62,053 nt of DNA, taken from assembly GCA_017548365.1 (NCBI GenBank), contig JAFZAC010000009.1, forward strand, positions 1-62,053, given 5' to 3'. This DNA is from Muribaculaceae bacterium. Its GTDB lineage: Bacteria; Bacteroidota; Bacteroidia; Bacteroidales; Muribaculaceae. Position numbers and translations under genes: made by a program. Positions 49,250 through 58,481 of this stretch are shown here, one piece after another; within the stretch, counting starts at the first letter, position 1, and each line of letters starts with the position of its first letter. Under the pieces are notes generated by a model, which was not told the origin of the DNA, searched no databases, and saw only the letters and a list, made by a program, of their open reading frames with translations.

Positions 49250-51484
49250 ATGAAAAAATTAATCTTTAGCATTTTTATGGCATTGGCGTGCTTCGTGGCT
49301 AGTGCTGTGCCAGCGATTCCCACCCTACAAAAGGTGACCCAGCCCAACGGTGAGGAGCTCTCAGTTTTCATCAAGGGTGACGAGTTCTTTCACTACATGA
49401 CTACAGCCGATGGCTACACCATCGTAATGAACGACCAAGGCTACTATGCTTATGGAACTCTTGTAAATGACGAGGTGATTGCTAGCAAGATTATTGCCCG
49501 CGATGCCGATAAGCGTTCAACAAGCGACAACGCATGGCTCCAGGCTACTGGCAAGAATTTGCGTTCGGCAAGCAAGATTGCTGCTGGCATCAAGGCACGC
49601 GCACAACGTGACGCTTTGCCTCATCTCAACACCATCAACTACAACAACTTCCACGGTCTGGTTATTCTTGTTGAGTTTAAGGACTCGCATTTCACTCGCA
49701 GCGATGTGATTGACTTCTACACCAACATGATTAACCAAGAAAACTATACTGGCTACACCAACGAGGATGGCACTCCCAACGCCTACGGCAACTGTACTGG
49801 TAGTGTACGCGACTACTTTAACGATAATAGCAACGGCATCTTCGTTCCTCAATTTGACGTGGTTGGTCCTTTTGAGGTGAACTATAATGTTAATCAAGGC
49901 AATCAAAATGCTTATAACATCTTTTTAAGCGCAGTCCAGAAAGCTAACCCAACCGTGGATTTCAGCCAATATGACCTTGACAACAACGGTATTGTTGATC
50001 TCATTTACTTCATCTATGCCGATACTCCCTCAAGTAGTGACCCAAGCAGTCCAAACCACATTTGGCCCCACCGCTCGGCTTTTTATACCTACACGAAATA
50101 TGATGGCAAGTACATACGCGACTATGCCTGCTCAGCTGAGTACATCTATGGTAAGAGCAGTGGCATTTTCGATGGCATTGGCACCATCTGCCACGAGTTC
50201 AGCCATGTGCTGGGACTTCCCGACCTTTATGACACTGATGAAGACAATAACAGTTCCACTGGTGGCGAATCACAGCACCCAGGCGAGTGGGACCTCATGG
50301 CAGGCGGCAACTACCAGAACAACGCCCGCACTCCTGTGGCCTACAGCCTCTATGACCGTTACTCTCTGGGCTTTGCCAATGTTCAGGTCATCAATGCCGA
50401 GGGCGACTACAGCCTCAACCCAATATGCACAACTGGTGACGGCTACATCCTAAAAACTCCAACCAATAAGGAAATCTTCCTCATTGACAACCGTCAGACC
50501 TCTACGAAGTGGGATGCTTACGCTCCTGGCCACGGCATGATAATCGCCCGTATGGATTCTACCAACGCCAGTGTGTGGAACAATAACGCCCCTAACGGTA
50601 ATGCCACACGCCTCTATTACGAGATGCTTCGTGCCGGCGGTTCTTCCGCCCAGCAGTCGCCCACCGACCCATTCCCCGGCACTCGTGGAGTAGCAATGGT
50701 CACTAATGATACCCCAGCCAACTTGATGGCTTGGGGCAACAAACGTAACCAATACAATCTTTACAACATTCATGAGGAGGGCGATGTGGTGAAGTTCTCG
50801 GTTAAGTTAGATAACACCTTTGTGACAGCAGTCGAGGACTTTGAGCCCATGACTCCTAAAACGTCTAATAACGCTACAATAAGCGACGAAGGCTCATTGG
50901 CCACTTGGACATTTGCCAAGTGTTTCCCTGCCTCTCCTACCGATAACACGTTGTGTAATGGTGCAAAGGCAATAGCTATGAAAAAGCCCAGCACCGCTAC
51001 CATGACCAGCGACGTGGCTTACGACACCTATCTAGTGACCTTCGACTTCTATAACCCGACCAACATCAACGTCAGCTTGCAGCTTTACATGTCGACCGAC
51101 CATGGTCAGACATGGACCGCTCAGCCAAACATAATGGGCAACACAACAGTGGTTGCGGGATTAAACTCAAAGAGTACTCTATACTATCCCATCAACGTTC
51201 AGGTACCTGCCCGCTATCGTGTGGCTTGTACCGCTGGTTCCACATCTCTGGCAGGCTATATTGACGATTTTACAATCTACCACAACGGCGCGCTTAGTCC
51301 TGTAGTTGTCGTACCTGGCGACGTTGATGGCGACGGAGTAGTAACAGCAGGCGACATTACCGCACTTTATAACTACTTGCTCAATGGCGATGCGAGTGGT
51401 GTCGTCAATGGCGACCAAGATAGTGACGGAACAATAACCGCTGGTGACATAACATTTATTTACAACCTCCTTTTGGGAATGTAA
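49250..51484 (+). CDS. M6-family metalloprotease with dockerin-like C-terminus
   Basis: 744 residues from the ATG at 49250 (a TTG six bases upstream is rejected). Signal peptide MKKLIFSIFMALACFVASA. A propeptide-like region runs to about residue 130, then the M6 (immune inhibitor A-type) domain with ICHEFSHVLGLPDLYD as the HExxHxxGxxD zinc site and EWDLMAGGNY as the Met-turn. A beta-sandwich domain follows near residues 540-680. The last 55 residues are two dockerin calcium loops (GDVDGDGVVTAGDITALYNY, GDQDSDGTITAGDITFIYNL). It is a secreted protease, related at its C-terminus to the glycosidase at 33633. Confidence 0.9.
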   Translation: MKKLIFSIFMALACFVASAVPAIPTLQKVTQPNGEELSVFIKGDEFFHYMTTADGYTIVMNDQGYYAYGTLVNDEVIASKIIARDADKRSTSDNAWLQATGKNLRSASKIAAGIKARAQRDALPHLNTINYNNFHGLVILVEFKDSHFTRSDVIDFYTNMINQENYTGYTNEDGTPNAYGNCTGSVRDYFNDNSNGIFVPQFDVVGPFEVNYNVNQGNQNAYNIFLSAVQKANPTVDFSQYDLDNNGIVDLIYFIYADTPSSSDPSSPNHIWPHRSAFYTYTKYDGKYIRDYACSAEYIYGKSSGIFDGIGTICHEFSHVLGLPDLYDTDEDNNSSTGGESQHPGEWDLMAGGNYQNNARTPVAYSLYDRYSLGFANVQVINAEGDYSLNPICTTGDGYILKTPTNKEIFLIDNRQTSTKWDAYAPGHGMIIARMDSTNASVWNNNAPNGNATRLYYEMLRAGGSSAQQSPTDPFPGTRGVAMVTNDTPANLMAWGNKRNQYNLYNIHEEGDVVKFSVKLDNTFVTAVEDFEPMTPKTSNNATISDEGSLATWTFAKCFPASPTDNTLCNGAKAIAMKKPSTATMTSDVAYDTYLVTFDFYNPTNINVSLQLYMSTDHGQTWTAQPNIMGNTTVVAGLNSKSTLYYPINVQVPARYRVACTAGSTSLAGYIDDFTIYHNGALSPVVVVPGDVDGDGVVTAGDITALYNYLLNGDASGVVNGDQDSDGTITAGDITFIYNLLLGM

Positions 51485-51531
51485 AAGCAAACTAATCGTG
51501 CTCTATATATCGACCTAAGATTCAAGGCTTA

Positions 51532-52305
51532 ATGGCGATTTATAGAGCACACAATGTTCTATCATCTGTTATTGCGAAGAACATGGACCAAAGTGTATTG
51601 CCCCAAGTGGCACTATACCTGATACCCGTGCAGCTCAGCGATGTTGAGTTACATTCGGTGTTGCCCCAAGCCAATATTCTTTTAGTCTCACACATCAAGC
51701 ATTTCATTGTCGAGAACGTACGTTCGGCTCGACGATTCCTCAAGAAATGTGATAAGGCTATTGATATTGACTCGCTCACTTTTTACGAGCTCAACCGCCA
51801 CACCAAACCGCAAGATTTGCCACACATGCTCAAACCGCTCATCGCAGGTCAACCCATGGGAGTTATAAGCGAAGCTGGATGTCCAGCTGTTGCCGATCCT
51901 GGCGCCGACATTGTGGCAATTGCTCAGCAAAAAGGACTCAAAGTGATACCACTGGTGGGACCATCTAGCATAATCATGGGACTTATGGGCTCAGGTTTCA
52001 ACGGGCAGAGCTTCGCATTTGTGGGATATCTACCAATCGATGCCGCGCAACGCTCTCGCAAACTCAAGGAAATGGAGCAGCGCATCATGCGAGAAAATCA
52101 GACTCAAATCTTCATCGAGACACCTTACCGCAACAATGCACTAGCTGCCGAGATTTGCAAGTCCATGCCACAGCACATCAAGTTGTGTATAGCCACCGAC
52201 ATCACTGGTCCCAACGAGAGCATCGTCACTCGAGGTGTGAAACAGTGGCTAAATAATCTCCCAGACATGAACAAAGTGCCAACAATTTTCTTGCTTTATA
52301 AGTAA
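51532..52305 (+). CDS. Tetrapyrrole-methylase-fold (RsmI-like) SAM methyltransferase
   Basis: 257 residues from the first ATG; the ATG at 51583 (MDQSVLPQVALYLIP) is a likely alternative start because it begins where family members do. GVISEAGCPAVADPGADIV near residue 113 is the SAM-site motif, and LVGPSSIIMGLMGSGFNGQSFAFVGYLP is also characteristic. RsmI methylates the 2'-O of C1402 in 16S rRNA; this shorter Bacteroidota variant may have another target. No operon partners. Confidence 0.85.
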   Translation: MAIYRAHNVLSSVIAKNMDQSVLPQVALYLIPVQLSDVELHSVLPQANILLVSHIKHFIVENVRSARRFLKKCDKAIDIDSLTFYELNRHTKPQDLPHMLKPLIAGQPMGVISEAGCPAVADPGADIVAIAQQKGLKVIPLVGPSSIIMGLMGSGFNGQSFAFVGYLPIDAAQRSRKLKEMEQRIMRENQTQIFIETPYRNNALAAEICKSMPQHIKLCIATDITGPNESIVTRGVKQWLNNLPDMNKVPTIFLLYK

Positions 52306-52397
52306 GTTCTCAAGCACGAGAGCGGTTAGAGGGAAAAGAGGAAAAGGGATAAGTAAGAACACCATTCTACTTTCACCAATCCTCCACTATTTTGAAA

Positions 52398-53375
52398 ATG
52401 AGTAAAAACAATGATAAGTATCGCCAGCAGAGGTTGGGCGATAACCGATGGATTAATAATTATGCTATCGGAGAATTAGATTTTGATGACGACAAAACCC
52501 ACGAAAGGAATCGATATCCAAGCCAACAGGAATGGACAGAGTTTAATTTCGTGAGTTTCGGAAGCGGCAGCAGTGGAAACTGCGCGTTTCTGGGTAATCA
52601 GAACGGAGGGGTGCTAATCGATGCCGGTATTGATCCTGAGCACGTGTATCGTGACCTGAAGAACAACGGTATCAACATCGCCAATGTGAAAGGCATATTG
52701 CTAACACACGACCATGCCGACCACATTAGATATGCCTACAAGATTGTGCGTGAGAACAAGCACATGCGCATCTACTGCACTCCAAGGCTCATGGGTGGGC
52801 TGCTCAGACACCACAACGTGTCCAGACGCATCAAAGACTACCAAGTGAGCATCTTCAAGGAGATTTCGTTCTTCCTGGCAGGGATGAAAATCACTGCATT
52901 CGATACGTCGCATGACGCGATCGACAACATGGGATTCTGCTTTGAGGCTGGTGGCAAATCATTTGTCATCGCTACCGATATGGGCATTATAACCGAGAGA
53001 GCGCAGCACTATATGAGCTCTGCCAACTATCTCATGATAGAGTCAAACTATGACCTTAACATGCTCACTTCGGGGCGATACCCCGAGTATCTGAAAGCAA
53101 GGGTAAAAAGTGAAAAAGGGCATCTCGACAACAAAGTGACAGCACAGTTTGTGGCTACCCATCTACATGACAATCTAAAGTGGGTTTTCCTTTGCCACTT
53201 GAGCAATGACAACAATAAGCCCGAAATAGCTGTGCAAGAGATGACCGATGCAATCTCCCAAGCAGGTAAGAGCGTGGGCGACGGCAGTTTCGCCCCCATC
53301 GAGCGTGAAAAGGACATCCAAGTCTATGCCTTGCCGCGATACGACACAAGCACTTGGTTTGTACTGAGCGATTAA
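52398..53375 (+). CDS. MBL-fold hydrolase, YycJ/WalJ-like
   Basis: 325 residues from the ATG at 52398 (a TTG two codons upstream is disfavoured). A charged N-terminal extension of about 45 residues precedes the metallo-beta-lactamase fold (FNFVSFGSGSSGNCAFLG). THDHADHIRYAYKIV is the HxHxDH metal motif and FDTSHDA a later ligand. YycJ-type proteins are nuclease-like hydrolases; the extension is unusual. Cytosolic. Confidence 0.85.
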   Translation: MSKNNDKYRQQRLGDNRWINNYAIGELDFDDDKTHERNRYPSQQEWTEFNFVSFGSGSSGNCAFLGNQNGGVLIDAGIDPEHVYRDLKNNGINIANVKGILLTHDHADHIRYAYKIVRENKHMRIYCTPRLMGGLLRHHNVSRRIKDYQVSIFKEISFFLAGMKITAFDTSHDAIDNMGFCFEAGGKSFVIATDMGIITERAQHYMSSANYLMIESNYDLNMLTSGRYPEYLKARVKSEKGHLDNKVTAQFVATHLHDNLKWVFLCHLSNDNNKPEIAVQEMTDAISQAGKSVGDGSFAPIEREKDIQVYALPRYDTSTWFVLSD

Positions 53376-53493
53376 AGAATTAAAAACGGGCTCTTGTGGC
53401 CTGAACACTAATGACCTGGAGAGATTAAACTTTACTTTATTTATTGAGTCAAAGCATTATAACATAAAAATAACCGTTTTAATATTATTTACT

Positions 53494-54036
53494 ATGAAGA
53501 AGTTTTTATTTATCGCCACCATCGTGGCATTGATCTTGGGTACTTCTGTCAATGTTGACGCTAAAAGAAAAGTAAGGAAAAAACAACAGAACGTGCCAAC
53601 CAAACAGACTACTAAAGCACAGAACAATGTGGCTGTCGAAGTACCTGGTACTGGCGAGAGGCTTTACACACAACCTGGTGCCGAGAGACTTGAAAATGGC
53701 GACGTATCCGACCTCGAAATGGCTCGCATACAGCTGTTCTACGGACAATATGTATTCCCCGGCACTGTTGCCAACAAGAGCTACTTCCCCTATGTGAAGA
53801 CTTTCTTCACACAAGAAGCTCTCGATATGCTCAAAGGCGATGATGGGGAAATCAATTGGGATCCAATCTTTGGCAAAGCTAATGGAGGAGAAGGATTCAC
53901 TCCAGCTTACCAAATCCAGAACCTTGGCAACGGCATCTATGTTGTGGAAGAAGGCAACAGCAAGTGCTACTTCGAGGTAAAAGGTTCAGATGGCAACTAC
54001 AAAATTACTAAAGTTAGCACAAAACCTCTGAACTAA
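53494..54036 (+). CDS. Small secreted protein of unknown function
   Basis: 180 residues. Signal peptide MKKFLFIATIVALILGTSVN cleaved near VDA, followed by a Lys/Arg/Gln linker similar in style to the TonB-C proteins but without that domain. The mature part (MARIQLFYGQYVFPG, YFPYVKTFFTQEALDML, GIYVVEEGNSKCYFEVKG) resembles small periplasmic Bacteroidota proteins with a DUF3828-like outline; this is a guess. It has a strong terminator. Confidence 0.75.
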   Translation: MKKFLFIATIVALILGTSVNVDAKRKVRKKQQNVPTKQTTKAQNNVAVEVPGTGERLYTQPGAERLENGDVSDLEMARIQLFYGQYVFPGTVANKSYFPYVKTFFTQEALDMLKGDDGEINWDPIFGKANGGEGFTPAYQIQNLGNGIYVVEEGNSKCYFEVKGSDGNYKITKVSTKPLN

Positions 54037-54060
54037 ACACCATCCACATTCAATGAAAAA

Positions 54061-54096
54061 GCTCCTGACCACTACAAGGCCAGGAGTTTTTTTATA
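54061..54096 (+). terminator. Terminator after the 53494 gene
   Basis: Stem CTCCTGACC / GGCCAGGAG (one mismatch) followed by TTTTTTTATATTTT. Confidence 0.85.
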
Positions 54097-54117
54097 TTTT
54101 CGAAAACTTAAGCAGAG

Positions 54118-54900
54118 CTAAACACCTGCGATTCCGACTCCAAACAATGCGTAGTCATAAATGACGGGATCACTGGGGCGCATTTGGCGAAGCAGGCTGG
54201 TGAGTTCGAGCACGGTCTTTTTGTCATTGGCACGGCGGCTTATCATTCCAAGAGCTCTGGCTGTGTTGCCAACATGCACATCAAGCGGAATGAACAGTTG
54301 TGACGGATTGATGGCATTCCACACGCCCATGTCAACGATTCCGTCATCGCGCACAAGCCAACGCAGTGCCATGTTGATGCGCTTCAGGGCAGTGCTGTTT
54401 AGGTTGGTGGGTAAGCACCTTGAGTCGTAGCGGCCATCGTTGGCTTCGGACATCTCGTGCTGCATAAGTTCCACAAGTCGCCATGAAGGCTCCTCACTGT
54501 CGCCCACATGGTGCGCTGCGGCAAAATCGTTAAGCGAGTCGTGCTTGTCATATATGCGCTTCAAGCCTCGCAGCATATACTTGAAATTGCGGGCAAAGAA
54601 GGTGCGGTGCAGGTTCAACTCATCGGGCAAATCTTCATAGGCTTCGTCGTTAACCCATGCCGCTGGATCATTTTCCATAAGGTCTAGCATCTTTTGGCAA
54701 TTGTTGCAAATCATCTTGCGGTTGCCCCAAGCTATAGTCGCCGAGAGCAACGACACTATCTCGATGTCGCGAAGAGAAGAGAAGCGCCGAGGGAATTGCA
54801 CTGGATCATGAGCAATGAAATCCACATTGTTGATTCTCGCCGCCTCGCGGTCCAAAAAAGCCTTGAGGCTGTCAAAGTCTAAACATTTTTCCATAACCAT
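54118..54900 (-). CDS. TIGR02757/DUF2400 family protein
   Basis: 260 residues. The ATG at 54900 overlaps the stop of the upstream gene (TGATG), suggesting coupled translation; an ATG at 54894 is also possible. The conserved N-terminal pattern FIAHDPVQFPRRFSSLRDIEIVSLLSATIAWGNRKMI and a later VWNAINPSQLFIPLDVHVGNTARALG identify the family. It is a helical protein, often grouped with HhH DNA-glycosylase-like folds, with no established reaction. Cytosolic. Confidence 0.85.
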   Translation of the reverse strand: MVMEKCLDFDSLKAFLDREAARINNVDFIAHDPVQFPRRFSSLRDIEIVSLLSATIAWGNRKMICNNCQKMLDLMENDPAAWVNDEAYEDLPDELNLHRTFFARNFKYMLRGLKRIYDKHDSLNDFAAAHHVGDSEEPSWRLVELMQHEMSEANDGRYDSRCLPTNLNSTALKRINMALRWLVRDDGIVDMGVWNAINPSQLFIPLDVHVGNTARALGMISRRANDKKTVLELTSLLRQMRPSDPVIYDYALFGVGIAGV

Positions 54901-55835
54901 CACCACGTAATAAAGCCGTAGTCCTTGAAACTTGTGTCATTGTTGAGCAGCTCATTGTAATAGTCGGTGAAATATGGCCTGAGACTATCGTTCGACACAT
55001 AAACCTCATACAAGCCTGTGCCCTCATTTGCTATGGTTCCATCGCCCATATAGAATATCACGCTCTTGCTACCCAGCAGGAATTCTTGGGGCAGGAACTT
55101 GATTTCATGAATAGTCTTGTTCTTCTTTGTCATCTTCAGTTGCTCAATGCCTTGATTGACAAGCGCCAGAATCTCATCGCTATAACTCAGGTTGAAAATA
55201 TCTTCAATTTCCAACACCTTGTTGTGCATGCGGTCATAATGAACAACCTTCATCTCGCGATGACTCACAAAGCCGTCAAAATTCTCCATCAACACCTCCA
55301 TTTCAAGCAAATAGGCAGTACCCACCTTGGGAAAAACACGATAAGTGTCCTTGCTGTGATTAGGACCCTCGATTTCATCTATATATTCCATTGGGCTGTA
55401 ATGGGTTGATGGTTTCACAAAGCGAGGGTGGAGCAACAGCTTGTTGACACATTCCTGCACACTGCCATAACTTGAACCTGTTAGTTTCTTCATCAACGCA
55501 TGATCTAAGTCGCCAAGTTCTTCGCTCTTGTTTATCAACATCGGCCACACAAACTTGAGCTTTATCGATGAAAGCATGCTCCTTTCCTTATCACCTGCCA
55601 AAAACTTGTCTTGAGAGACAAACGACGCCATCTTCACGATGGTGTCAAATCGGTCTTCATTAATAACCGACGGAATAGTGTCGGCGATCTGAACCACCTT
55701 TTCCTCATTGCCAACAGTGAAATCCAGCGGGCTCTTGCCGTCGCGGTTAGAGCTGCCCACAAAGTAGATAAAAAAGGCTGCAAGGTCAAGAAACACCAGG
55801 AGACCGATAACAATGAATAGCGTGCGTTTTGACAT
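54900..55835 (-). CDS. Membrane-anchored protein with DUF3298-like C-terminus
   Basis: 311 residues. One N-terminal transmembrane helix (TLFIVIGLLVFLDLAAFFIYFVG), so most of the protein lies in the periplasm. The C-terminal half (LLEMEVLMENFDGFVSHREMKVVHYD, EIEDIFNLSYSDEILALVNQGIEQL, EFLLGSKSVIFYMGDGTIANEGTGLYEVYV) resembles DUF3298/DUF4163 proteins. It lies 15 bases after ispH and overlaps the TIGR02757 gene, so the three share a transcript. Function unknown. Confidence 0.72.
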   Translation of the reverse strand: MSKRTLFIVIGLLVFLDLAAFFIYFVGSSNRDGKSPLDFTVGNEEKVVQIADTIPSVINEDRFDTIVKMASFVSQDKFLAGDKERSMLSSIKLKFVWPMLINKSEELGDLDHALMKKLTGSSYGSVQECVNKLLLHPRFVKPSTHYSPMEYIDEIEGPNHSKDTYRVFPKVGTAYLLEMEVLMENFDGFVSHREMKVVHYDRMHNKVLEIEDIFNLSYSDEILALVNQGIEQLKMTKKNKTIHEIKFLPQEFLLGSKSVIFYMGDGTIANEGTGLYEVYVSNDSLRPYFTDYYNELLNNDTSFKDYGFITW

Positions 55836-55850
55836 TAACGATAAGTATTA

Positions 55851-56723
55851 TTAATTTGAGGTTTTTGCCTCGATATAGTTCTTCACTTGGTTCATAAGCC
55901 AGCGCGGGGTTGACGTTGCGCCACATATCCCTATGCTCTGCTTGCCATGAAGCCACGACTCCTGTATCTCGCTCTCGTTGCTTATCATGTAGCTATTAGG
56001 GTTGGCATCATGGCATTGGGCAAATAGAATCTTGCCATTACTTGACTTACTGCCGCACACAAACAGCACCAGCTCGTGATGACTTGCAAACTCCCTGATT
56101 TGAGGTATGCGGTTCGCTACCGAACGACAAATCGTGTCATAGCTCTTGAACTCAACATCGGGGCCTATCCTGCGTTTTATCTCCTCGACTATTGTCTTAA
56201 AGCCTTGCAAAGACTTGGTCGTCTGGGAATAAAGATATATATCACGATTAAAGTCGATATTTTCTATCTCGGCAAGGCTTTCTATCACAAGCGCGCTGCC
56301 TTGAGTTTGCCCCACAAGTCCATTTACCTCGGCATGACCACGCTTACCATAGATAACAATCTGAGGCATATGGGCGCTATCACCAGTCTCATTATAGCAG
56401 GCGTTGATACGGCGCTGAAGCTGCAACACAACAGGGCAGGTGGCATCGATAATTTCGATATTGTTGGCTTTAGCTATGGCATAGGTCTCGGGGGGCTCAC
56501 CATGAGCCCTGAGCAGCACTTTCACGTCGTGAAGCTCACGAAGCTGGTCATGAGTGATGGTCGTCAGCCCTTTATGCTCCAGTCGCTCCACCTCGTTGCT
56601 GTTGTGCACAATGTCACCCAGACAGTAGAGGTGCCCACTCTTGTTGAGCTCCTCTTCGGCCTTGCGGATAGCAGTGGTCACACCGAAGCAGAATCCCGAA
56701 CCTTTCTCTATCTCAATTACCAT
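55851..56723 (-). CDS. ispH: 4-hydroxy-3-methylbut-2-enyl diphosphate reductase
   Basis: 290 residues. The three cluster cysteines are present: GSGFCFGVTTAI near residue 13, DATCPVVLQLQ near 95 and CGATSTPRWLM near 275. LLRAHGEPPETY and VIYGKRGHAEVNGLVGQT are also exact. It is the last enzyme of the MEP isoprenoid pathway, making IPP and DMAPP in the cytosol with a 4Fe-4S cluster. It follows cmk by 31 bases. Confidence 0.96.
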   Translation of the reverse strand: MVIEIEKGSGFCFGVTTAIRKAEEELNKSGHLYCLGDIVHNSNEVERLEHKGLTTITHDQLRELHDVKVLLRAHGEPPETYAIAKANNIEIIDATCPVVLQLQRRINACYNETGDSAHMPQIVIYGKRGHAEVNGLVGQTQGSALVIESLAEIENIDFNRDIYLYSQTTKSLQGFKTIVEEIKRRIGPDVEFKSYDTICRSVANRIPQIREFASHHELVLFVCGSKSSNGKILFAQCHDANPNSYMISNESEIQESWLHGKQSIGICGATSTPRWLMNQVKNYIEAKTSN

Positions 56724-56754
56724 TGCTTATAAACAATATTCAAGCTTCAGAGAT

Positions 56755-57447
56755 TTACTTTACCTTCTTCAAATATTCATTATAGAGCCACTCGTCTTGC
56801 TCCTCGAGTGTGAGGTTGGAATTATCGAGTAGCAATGCATCCTCGGCCTGACGCAGGGGACTTTCCTTACGAGTAGTGTCGATGCGGTCACGCTCTAGAA
56901 CGTTTTCGAGAACCTCAGCAAGAGTAGTAGTTGTGTCACCCTTGCTTTGTAGCTCCTTGAAGCGACGCTCGGCGCGCACCTCGGCCGACGCGGTGATAAA
57001 CACTTTGAGCTCGGCATTGGGGAACACAACAGTGCCAATGTCACGGCCGTCCATTACTATGCCCTTGTGCTCTCCCATAGCTTGCTGCTGAGCAACCATC
57101 GCGCGACGAACAAAGCCTATTGCCGACACAAGGCTCACCTTGTTGCTCACTTCCATGCCGCGTATCTCCTGCTCCACGTTCTTGCCGTTTAGGTAGGTTT
57201 CGCTCTTTCCTTCATCGTTGACCTGGAAAGTGATCTCAATCTTGGGCATGTGACGACGCAGGCGTGGCTTGTTCACTTCGTCACCTTTTATCATATCATG
57301 CTCAAGGCAGTAGAGTGTAACAGCGCGATACATGGCGCCAGTGTCAATATAGGCATAGCCTATTCGCTTGGCAAGCGATTTTGCCATCGTGCTCTTGCCG
57401 CACGACGAGTGGCCATCAATTGCAATAGTTATCAATTTCTTCTTCAT
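56755..57447 (-). CDS. cmk: Cytidylate kinase
   Basis: 230 residues from the ATG at 57447; a longer frame to 57495 lacks conservation at its start. [34 protein letters not shown] is the P-loop and nucleotide-binding core, with [23 protein letters not shown] and [27 protein letters not shown] completing the CMP-kinase pattern. It phosphorylates CMP and dCMP. First gene of the cmk-ispH operon. Confidence 0.96.
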   Translation of the reverse strand: MKKKLITIAIDGHSSCGKSTMAKSLAKRIGYAYIDTGAMYRAVTLYCLEHDMIKGDEVNKPRLRRHMPKIEITFQVNDEGKSETYLNGKNVEQEIRGMEVSNKVSLVSAIGFVRRAMVAQQQAMGEHKGIVMDGRDIGTVVFPNAELKVFITASAEVRAERRFKELQSKGDTTTTLAEVLENVLERDRIDTTRKESPLRQAEDALLLDNSNLTLEEQDEWLYNEYLKKVK

Positions 57448-57753
57448 TTTACTTAAAAAATTAAAGTTGCTTTTCAACCACAAAGATAAATACATTTTTT
57501 TTAGTAAGCAAGAAACAGAATAATTTGCTCAAAACATTTTGCCTTCTATTCTCATTATTTAATCCTGATTTTTAAACCATTCAAGCCTTTATTGGTCATA
57601 ATAATGCTACAAAATATCTAAAATAGTGTCTTTTAGACGATATTTTTGATTTGTTCGTCTATTATTTTTGGCACATTTTTTGATATTTACTAATTTAGCG
57701 CCCGAAATCATTAACGTAATTTTTGCACATTAAATAATTAAATAAAGTTTGTT

Positions 57754-58401
57754 ATGAAAAAGACTATTATCGCAGCCATGAGCGCTGCACTCATTTTGAT
57801 GAGCAGCTGCCAGTCGGCTAACCAGTTCTACGGAGCTGCAACAGGTGCTTCGGTTGGAGGTATGTTTGGCTCGGCTATTGGTAGCATCTCCGGTGGATGG
57901 AGAGGCAGCAACGTGGGTAGGCTTGCAGGAATGGCTATTGGTGGTGTTATTGGTGCAGCAGCCACAGCGCCCAAGGCTAACGCGGAAAGCCGTACCAGCG
58001 ACTACTACAACGGATATGATTACGATGACTACAAACAGAACAACTCCTACAGCCCTTATGCGAGCATCTATATCGAGAATATTAGACTGTTAGAGACCAG
58101 TCAAAACAACTGTATCGATGCTGAGGAGCACGCTAAACTAGTCTTCGATGTACGTAACATGGGCAATGACTACGTCTATGACATCGCTCCTGTTATCACA
58201 GTATCGGGAACCAAGCAAATATATCTTTCTCCCACTGCCATCATCAGTGAGCTGGGACCAGGCAAGGCTGTGCGTTATCAAGCCGAGGTGGTTGCCACAA
58301 AGAAACTCAAGAACGGCGTAGCCGATTTCAACATCAGCTTCTCTAACGGCGACCAGCTCTACACCGTGAGCTCGTTCCAGATAGCAACTAGAGGAAAATA
58401 A
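57754..58401 (+). CDS. Glycine-zipper lipoprotein
   Basis: 215 residues. Lipobox LILMSSC near residue 19. A glycine-zipper segment follows (GAATGASVGGMFGSAIGSIS, then RLAGMAIGGVIGAAA), typical of outer-membrane-associated small lipoproteins. A Tyr/Asp/Ser-rich stretch precedes a C-terminal beta domain (KLVFDVRNMGNDYVYDIAPVITV). Function unknown. It stands alone with a long AT-rich upstream region (57496-57753) and a good terminator. Confidence 0.8.
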   Translation: MKKTIIAAMSAALILMSSCQSANQFYGAATGASVGGMFGSAIGSISGGWRGSNVGRLAGMAIGGVIGAAATAPKANAESRTSDYYNGYDYDDYKQNNSYSPYASIYIENIRLLETSQNNCIDAEEHAKLVFDVRNMGNDYVYDIAPVITVSGTKQIYLSPTAIISELGPGKAVRYQAEVVATKKLKNGVADFNISFSNGDQLYTVSSFQIATRGK

Positions 58402-58423
58402 AAAATAGTTGTCTAAACGCAAC

Positions 58424-58460
58424 ACACCCGAGTCGATTTACGGCTCGGGTGTATTTTTAT
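58424..58460. terminator. Terminator between convergent genes
   Basis: Perfect 9-bp stem ACACCCGAG / CTCGGGTGT followed by ATTTTTAT. Confidence 0.87.
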
Positions 58461-58481
58461 CTTTAATTATCGTCTAAAAAG

